Made by a program: the position numbers and the translations under genes. From positions 31,191 to 95,190 of the forward strand of contig VGTL01000001.1 in assembly GCA_016874675.1 (NCBI GenBank): 64,000 bases of DNA, written 5' to 3'. Within the stretch, counting starts at the first letter, position 1; every line of letters starts with the position of its first letter. This document shows positions 57,821 through 64,000 of the stretch, piece after piece. The notes beneath the pieces were generated by a model, which was given only the letters and a program-made list of their open reading frames with translations, searched no databases and was not told the origin of the DNA. The stretch is from Methanobacteriota archaeon. Lineage in GTDB: Archaea > Thermoplasmatota > DTKX01 > VGTL01.

Positions 57821-59422
57821 AGGATCCCCGTGGCGGCCGCCGCCGCCAGGAGGGCCGCCCCGGGGCCGTCTATGAAATCCCTCGGCGCGGGCGCCGGCGA
57901 GAACTTGATGCTGATGTTGAACGTGGCGGTGCCGTTCACCCCGGCGTCGTCGGTCAGGTTGAGGGTCACGGTGTACTGGCTCCGGGCCTTCGCGTAGACG
58001 CGGGTGACGTTGACGCCCTCCGCGGTGGTCCCGTCGCCGAAGTCCCAGGAATAGCGCGTGATGACCCCGTCCGGGTCCGACGAGCGGGCGCCGCTGAACG
58101 AGACGCTCTTGCCGCGCATGGCGCTCACCGGGCCGTCTATCTGCGCTATCGGCGCCAGGGAGGGGCCCACTTCGATGTATATGTACTGGCGGGTGACGCC
58201 GCCCCTGCCGTCGTTCACCTCGAGCACGACTATGTGATGCCTGCCGCCCGGGAGGGTCTTTTGGAACGTCGGGGAGGTCTCGTTGTAGGCGGGGGGCCGG
58301 TTGGGATGGGAAACCTCCGGCCCTTCGAAGCTTCCGCTCGCCGGCAGTGCCACGCTCCCGGTGAGGTCGCTATACAGGAACCTGAAACCGTGCGTCCCGG
58401 CGGGCAGTCTGGCCTCGTAGCTGTAATCCGTCCCGTTGCGGAGGTCGTCGCCGCCGGCCGACAGGTCGAAGGAGGTGCCGTCGATGTAGACCTTTCTCAT
58501 TATCGGGGCGTCGCCGTTGGAGTCGTTGGAGCGGACGCTGTAGCGGAAGAGGGTGTCTGGGGTCCCGACCGGGGGGTCGACGGTCCCGCCGGACAGCGTC
58601 GGTGGGGCCGGGAGCTCCACCTCGGGGCCGGAGAGGGAGCCGGAGGCCGGCAGCAGCACGGACACCCGCCCGTCGGAGAAATTGAACGAGAAGGCGTGGG
58701 AGCCCCCGGCCAGCCTCGTGGAGTAGGTGAAGCGGGACCCGTCCGCGTAGCCGGTGTCGTCGGTGTGCATGGGGAAGGCCCTGCCGTCGATGACCACCGA
58801 GGCGCAGGCGGGCGTGTTGTTGTCGGTGTCTGCTTAGGTCACCGAATAGATGAAGGCTGTCGAGGTGTTGCCAAAGGCCGGGGAAACGCCCCCGTCCGAG
58901 AGGGCGGGGGCGGCGTTGGGGGAGTCGGCCAGCACGAGGTCCATCCAGGCCGACATCTCGTCGCCCAGGTTGCCGTTGAAGTTCAGGTCGTGGTCCACCG
59001 TGTTTTGGGGAAAGCGGTAGTAGTCGTTCCCGGAGTAGGTCTCTATCCTGAACCCGATCGTGGAGCCGGGAACGGCGGAGAAGTCCCGCTGGTCCCCCGA
59101 CGAGAGCGGCTTCCTGGCCTCGTACACCGTGGTGTCGGAGCTGCGCTTGCCGGAGCCGTCCGTGGTGCCGCCGCCGCCGGTGTCCGCCAGCCAGTCCCCG
59201 GCCCCCTGGCTCCAGTAGCGGTCGGAGTACCCGGCGTCCAGCCGCCGACCACTCCCCGGAAGAGAGGGTGCCGTCGATGGTGGGGAGGGGCTGGGCGGCC
59301 AGGTTGTTCCGGAAGGTGCCCCCGCCGTCGCGTCCGGCCGCGGCCGGCGTTGCAGCCGGCAGGGCGGAAAGCAGCACGATCGCCACGGCAAGAATGGACA
59401 GGCCGTCTCTTGCTTCCGTCAT
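57780..59422 (-). pseudogene. Degraded secreted CBM9-like/PKD/TM protein gene
   Basis: N-terminus MTEARDGLSILAVAIVLLSALPAATPAAAGRDGG...PTIDGTLSSGEWS breaks frame near 59232-59250; continuation AGYSDRYWS...STAFIYSVT meets in-frame TAA at 58834-58836; same frame resumes ADTDNNTPACASVVIDGRAFPM...PKD...GRRRRK with no stop before the antisense of tgt. Confidence 0.75.
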
Positions 59423-59518
59423 AAGAATCACCGGCCCTATCAATCGGTCGGCGGCGCCATAAAGGTATCGGCCGGGATGAGGGAATGGAGAAGGCGCAAG
59501 GCGCACCCTGCACCCTGA

Positions 59519-62500
59519 TTATCCGGCGCGGCCCTCCTCCACCTCTTCCACGAAGCACTGGGTCTCCCGGCCGACGCGCCTGACGTTGATCACCCGGGCG
59601 CTCATCATGATGTTGATGTGGTAGTGCACGGTCGGGGTGCTCAGGCCTATCCGCCGGGCGATCTCCTTCTGGGAGATGCCGGGGTTCTCCCGGATTATCT
59701 TGAGTATCTCGTGCTGGATGTGGTTCATGCGCAGCACGAGCTCCTCGGAGGGCTCGGGGACCTTCATCTCCCGCGGGTAGAAGCGCTTGAAGCGCCCGTC
59801 GGCCACGGACTTGATGAACTCCTCGCGCTCGAGGGTCTTGAGGTGGTAGACCAGCGTGCCGTTCTTCAGGGAGAGCGCCTTCTTTATCGAGTTGTAGTGC
59901 TCGCCGGGATTGGCCTTTATGTAGCCGTAGACCTGGCCGCGGACGAAGTGGTCCAGTATGTCGTCCTTTTTTATCTTCGTGTACAGGGGCACGAAGAGGA
60001 ACGACAGGAGCCAGTACTTCCCGTACTCGGTGCCGCCGCCCAGCGCGCCGGCGACCATGAGGAGGGCCGAGCCGCCGGCCACGGCGACCACGAGCGGGGC
60101 CAATGGCGCGGCCGCGGGGGCCTCCTTTCCGCCGATAATGACGCGCTCGAGGAAGATGTTGTTCCCCTCATCGCGCTCGAGCACGGAGTGCTCCGTGTCC
60201 GCCTCGAAGCGGAGCAGGTGGTCGCCCGGCGTGGGCGTCCAGCCGAACGTGGCGGTCTTGGAGGAGCCGGCCGGTATGAGCAGTATGCGCTCGGACCGCG
60301 CCGCGGCCCCGTCGACCGCGAACCCGACCACGACATTGCGCGCCGGGGCCTCCCCGGTGTTGGTGACGGTGACCGTGGCCAGGACGGCGTTCCCGGCCTG
60401 GAATCCCCTCGGTGCGTAGGACACCCCGAGCGAGAGGTCGGGAAGCAGGAGCCCCGCCCTGAACGCCAGCCTCTCCCGGAGGCCGCTGGGGGATGCCGCC
60501 ACGACCTGGATGTCCGACCAGCTCTCCGCCGCCGCGAACGGGACCCCGACCTCCAAGACCAGGTCGGCGATTCGGCCGGGCCGGACCTCCAGGGGCCCAG
60601 TCGAGCCGGTGGCGGGGTCGACGACGGAGGCGGTCCATCCAGGAGGGGCCTCCGTCCCGAGGGTGACGATGTCGGCGCCGTTGCCCAGGTTGCGCAGGTG
60701 GAGCACGGCCACGGCCAGGTCCCCCGGGGCACCCCGGACTGTGGTCGACGGGGCGGTCAGGGCCAGGCCGAACGTGCGCTCGACGACCGCGGTGATGTCC
60801 GCCTTGGCCCGCGCGCCCGACCGGCCGGTCAGGATCGCCGCGACCTTGTATTCTCCCGCCTGTGCATCCGGCGGCGGGGAGACCACCAGGGTCCATTGCA
60901 CCGTGCCGCCCGGAAGGACCGTCCTTTGGTCGGAATAGGCCCCGTCCATCTGCGAGATGCCGCTCCATCCGGAAGGGAGCTCGAGCCCGAGCCCGATGTC
61001 GTCGGGCTCGTTCCCGGTGTTGGTGACGGTGAGCAGGGCGCTCATCCGGCCCCCCGGCAGGCCGCTTACTGTCCGCTGGAGCACGGAGGCCTCCAGCCCC
61101 GGTGCCGGCAGCGCCAGCGCCGTGACCGTCGTCGAGTCGCTTGAGCTTCCATCCAGGGATGCGGCGACCACCCGGACCACGAACCGTCCGCTGGCCGTCG
61201 GCGGCGCGGAGACCGAGAGGGTCGCTTTCGCCGTCTCGCCGGCGCCGAGCTCCAGGAACGAGGGGTCCACCGAGGCCCTCCAGCCCGCAAAGCCCGCGAT
61301 GACCTCGACCACCACACCGGCCGGTCCGGGAGAGGTCCCGCCGTTTTGAATCTCGATTTCGAAATCGGTCGTGCCGCCGGGCGGCACCGGTTTCGCCGGC
61401 TCGGACGTCCGGACCGAAAGTTCCACGCCGGGAGAGACCAGCACCGATCCGCTTGCGGCGACCACCGCCCCGGTCTCGAGCGAACGGGCGATAACCGTGA
61501 AGTCCAGCGTCTGCCCGGCGGTTGCCGCGGGCAAGACCTGCGCGCTCACCGGCACGGTGGCGCTGCCCGACCACGGGACGGTCGCTAGCTCGGCCCCCGG
61601 CAGGACGGAGAGCGGTCCCCCGGAGGTGGCTGTCAGCCGGACCCGCTCGGCGCTGTCGCCGAGGTTGCGCAGATTCAGCTCGAAGTGCACGCTGGTGCCG
61701 GGCGCCGCCTGGAGGGCCGGCGGGCCCATCGAGGGTTCGATGCCCCGGCGCACCTTGAGCTCCAGCGGTATGACCAGCTCGGATGAGAAGCGCGGGTTGT
61801 TGAGGGAGGTCACGAGGACCCGCAGGAAGCCCGTCGGGGGCCCGGAGCCGTCCTCCGGCCCCGAGAGCCTCACCAGTAGCTCCGCTGTGCCGTCACCGGC
61901 CGGGAGCTCCGCCTCGCCCGACGTGAGGGACGCACCCCACCCCGCCGGAAGGCCGGCGGTCTCGAGCCCCAGGGAGAGCGTGTCCGGCAGTCCGCCGGTG
62001 TTTGAAAGCCGAATGGAGATCGAGGAGGTCCCGTGGGGCCGGACCACGACCGGACCCGCCGGTTCCCGGGCCTCGAAACCGAAGGTGTGGACGCGGGAGA
62101 GCCTCAGGGACCCGCCCGACGGCCAGGCGGCCCAGGTCCTCCCGGAGGACTGGACGGTCGAGGGCGCCGACGAGGCGGAGGCGGCCACCGCCACTCTGGA
62201 GACGGGTGGGTAGGCCTCCCAGGCCGCCGTGTCCACCGCGGCGAGGAAGGTCTCGGGAAGCCCGTTGCGTAGCTCGACCCAGCACAGCAGGGCCGCGCCG
62301 TCGGCCTGGACGGAGATGGATGGGCCCTGCACGGCGTCCTCCCCGGAGCTGACATGGATGGAATCCGCCATACCGCCGGATATCCTGCAGGCCACGATGC
62401 GTCCGGGCCGCCCGGCCTCCCCGCCCTTCCAGGCGAGCACCGTCGACCCCAGGGGGCCCGCGGCGACCACCGGCATCGCTCCCGCCGGCATCAGAGGGAT

Positions 62501-63244
62501 CGGGGTGCGGTGGAGCACGGCCCCGGCGGGGTCGAGCTCGATGTGCAGGCCGCCCGTCGTGGTGGACAGGACGACGAGGCAGCGGCCGTCGGGCGCCACT
62601 TGGACCGTCCCGTCGAGGAGGGCGCCATGGCCGGTGGATTCCAGCACCGTTTCCGAGACCACCGCGCCCTCGCCGTCGACGGCCGCCAGCACGAAGGCAT
62701 AGCCGCCGGCTGGGGGTTCCCGTGAGGTGTATCCGACGGCCAGCCCGTCGGGGCCGGCCGCAATTGTCGGTCCGTGGGCCCCGTCGGGATTGGAGCGAAG
62801 GACCCTGTCCACGAGCACCGTTCCGCCCCGGGCCGAGGTCTTGCGAAGGTGGATGTCCGTGCCGGAGGAATCCCAGACTGTCCAGAGGTTGCCCGCACCG
62901 TCGATCGCAAAGGAGCTGGCCGCTCCCGGAGAGGTCCAGAAGGTCGGGGTTTCCCGCCCGAGGAGCCTCGGCGCGGTGAGCGGCCGGCCGGCGGCGTCCA
63001 GCCACGATTGCCAGAGCCCGTCGGCGTCGTAGAAGAGCGCCAGCGAGCCGTCGGGCGCGGCAAGAAGGGTGGCCCGGGAGGGGGCTTTGGACGAGGAGGC
63101 GACCTCGACCGGAGTGCCCCATTCCAGGCCGGCACGGGGGTCGATGTGCGCCGGGCCCTCTGCGGGAGCGGCGGGCAGGCTCACCAGTAGCAGCCAGCCG
63201 ACGACCAGCAGTGCTGCTGGCATCCGGAATGCCCGACCGCGCAT
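59519..63244 (-). CDS. Membrane-tethered regulator: extracellular propeller plus NEW3/CARDB-like repeats, TM, two wHTH domains
   Basis: Signal peptide MRGRAFRMPAALLVVGWLLLVSLPAAPAEG; Ig-like repeats; TM LAPLVVAVAGGSALLMVAGALGGG; LSLKNGTLVYHLKTLEREEFIKSV and IARRIGLSTPTVHYHINIMMSARVI. Confidence 0.88.
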   Translation of the reverse strand: MRGRAFRMPAALLVVGWLLLVSLPAAPAEGPAHIDPRAGLEWGTPVEVASSSKAPSRATLLAAPDGSLALFYDADGLWQSWLDAAGRPLTAPRLLGRETPTFWTSPGAASSFAIDGAGNLWTVWDSSGTDIHLRKTSARGGTVLVDRVLRSNPDGAHGPTIAAGPDGLAVGYTSREPPAGGYAFVLAAVDGEGAVVSETVLESTGHGALLDGTVQVAPDGRCLVVLSTTTGGLHIELDPAGAVLHRTPIPLMPAGAMPVVAAGPLGSTVLAWKGGEAGRPGRIVACRISGGMADSIHVSSGEDAVQGPSISVQADGAALLCWVELRNGLPETFLAAVDTAAWEAYPPVSRVAVAASASSAPSTVQSSGRTWAAWPSGGSLRLSRVHTFGFEAREPAGPVVVRPHGTSSISIRLSNTGGLPDTLSLGLETAGLPAGWGASLTSGEAELPAGDGTAELLVRLSGPEDGSGPPTGFLRVLVTSLNNPRFSSELVIPLELKVRRGIEPSMGPPALQAAPGTSVHFELNLRNLGDSAERVRLTATSGGPLSVLPGAELATVPWSGSATVPVSAQVLPAATAGQTLDFTVIARSLETGAVVAASGSVLVSPGVELSVRTSEPAKPVPPGGTTDFEIEIQNGGTSPGPAGVVVEVIAGFAGWRASVDPSFLELGAGETAKATLSVSAPPTASGRFVVRVVAASLDGSSSDSTTVTALALPAPGLEASVLQRTVSGLPGGRMSALLTVTNTGNEPDDIGLGLELPSGWSGISQMDGAYSDQRTVLPGGTVQWTLVVSPPPDAQAGEYKVAAILTGRSGARAKADITAVVERTFGLALTAPSTTVRGAPGDLAVAVLHLRNLGNGADIVTLGTEAPPGWTASVVDPATGSTGPLEVRPGRIADLVLEVGVPFAAAESWSDIQVVAASPSGLRERLAFRAGLLLPDLSLGVSYAPRGFQAGNAVLATVTVTNTGEAPARNVVVGFAVDGAAARSERILLIPAGSSKTATFGWTPTPGDHLLRFEADTEHSVLERDEGNNIFLERVIIGGKEAPAAAPLAPLVVAVAGGSALLMVAGALGGGTEYGKYWLLSFLFVPLYTKIKKDDILDHFVRGQVYGYIKANPGEHYNSIKKALSLKNGTLVYHLKTLEREEFIKSVADGRFKRFYPREMKVPEPSEELVLRMNHIQHEILKIIRENPGISQKEIARRIGLSTPTVHYHINIMMSARVINVRRVGRETQCFVEEVEEGRAG

Positions 63245-63288
63245 CACGGCTACCCTCTGTCCCTTTAATCTAATAAACATGCTGGAGG

Positions 63289-63297
63289 TTATATACT
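63289..63297 (-). promoter_or_regulatory. TATA box of the wHTH membrane regulator
   Basis: AGTATATAA on the minus strand; supports ATG 63244 rather than 63280. Confidence 0.55.
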
Positions 63298-63344
63298 CTG
63301 ATTGGTACGCTTATCTAATTAATATATAATATTTGTGAAATAGG

Positions 63345-63496
63345 AGGAAAGGGGGGAAGAGGAGCAGCAGGCAGCGGGGAGGGAAGGGGAGCGGGGAGCA
63401 GGGAGCGGGGAGCAGGGGACGACGGGTTCCGTTCCGTCACCACTCCCCGCTCCCTGCTCCCCGCTCCCCTTCCCTCCCCGGTGCCCCTCTTTCCCG
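63345..63496. repeat. Tandem-arm intergenic hairpin 15
   Basis: Left ggggagcggggagcagggagcggggagcagggga; apex cgacgggttccgttccgtcacc; right actccccgctccctgctccccgctccccttccctccccgg. Confidence 0.9.
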
Positions 63497-63507
63497 ATTG
63501 CGCAGTT

Positions 63508-63822
63508 TCATTTGTTGCACTCGGGCATCTGCCCGCCGGAGGTGGCCTTGTGGACAACCATGTGGTTGTTCAGGGCGGGCTCCCACTTGTCAATATATTC
63601 CCAGCGGAAGTGAGTGGCTCCCCGCAGGCACGGCTTGGCCGAAAAGCCGCTGTTGTAGTAGTTCTGGAGCGTCTCGCGGATGTTGTTCGACCCGCCGATG
63701 AAGATGATGAACTCGAGGCTGTCGTAGAACTCGTAGACGCCCGGCCGGGGCTCGACCTTGTTTATCGACTCCTGTCTCCACTCCGCCAATGGTCTCTGAA
63801 ATCCCGAAATAGGCAAGGACAT
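63508..63822 (-). CDS. Small GIY-YIG-like domain protein
   Basis: PGVYEFYDSLEFIIFIGGSNNIRETLQNYYN resembles the GVY...YIG.S.N...R core. Confidence 0.65.
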   Translation of the reverse strand: MSLPISGFQRPLAEWRQESINKVEPRPGVYEFYDSLEFIIFIGGSNNIRETLQNYYNSGFSAKPCLRGATHFRWEYIDKWEPALNNHMVVHKATSGGQMPECNK

Positions 63823-64000
63823 ACCTCCGCATCACCCAACCATCTATCCTATTATATATCTTCGCACGCCGGGGGCTTTGGGACAAAACTCACAAACCGG
63901 CAAGTAGGCCAAGGCAGCCCTGATCCTCCCTTGTGAGAATCACCTGCCTGCTGACCACCCGAGCTCCATTTTGTCTCAAGAATGTCTTAACTCGAGGAGC

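Noticed and set aside
56560-58797. 745-aa minus-strand ORF taken as one protein
   Set aside because: Only the N-terminal part is the surface-protein remnant; the rest is the antisense of tgt reached through a missing stop.
58834-58836. In-frame stop read as pyrrolysine recoding
   Set aside because: The stop is TAA, not TAG, and an independent frameshift exists in the same gene.
63823-63829. GGAGGT as Shine-Dalgarno for the GIY-YIG gene
   Set aside because: It abuts the ATG with no spacing, so the TATA-driven leaderless arrangement is more likely.
63860-64000. Possible tRNA or further gene at the right edge
   Set aside because: No cloverleaf or convincing ORF could be supported in the remaining sequence.

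Overview
The window reads as a GC-rich archaeal chromosome segment. The archaeal signs are FEN-1, HtpX, ArcS/RaSEA archaeosine genes, the archaeal RibB/RibL/RibC/RibH set, a thiolase/HMG-CoA synthase/DUF35 cluster, and TATA-box promoters at leaderless spacing. The surface-protein content looks Thermoplasmatota-like, but that placement is inference. I support about 48 CDS and one multi-lesion pseudogene. Much of the coding capacity is large secreted or membrane-anchored proteins (beta-propellers, PKD arrays, NEW3/CARDB-like repeats, beta-helix, M6 protease, papain-like protease). Two of these appear to be membrane-tethered transcription factors with an extracellular propeller, a TM segment and tandem wHTH domains. 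The most unusual signal is a dispersed set of about 14 intergenic hairpins or half-hairpins. Their arms are short tandem repeats (GGCAGCAA/TTGCTGCC, GGCGCAAG/CTTGCGCC, TTGGTCAAGGGGGAC and others) that differ from locus to locus, while a GGGACGAC/GTCGTCCC-like apical core recurs. Other points of interest: bacterial-type QueA+Tgt in a genome that also carries ArcS/RaSEA, a bacterial-type MetK, a CDF transporter with duplicated C-x3-C-x2-C-x5-C cytoplasmic domains, a desulforedoxin-like mini-gene absent from the ORF track, and possible CTG starts. All calls come from reading the sequence; no database search was run.
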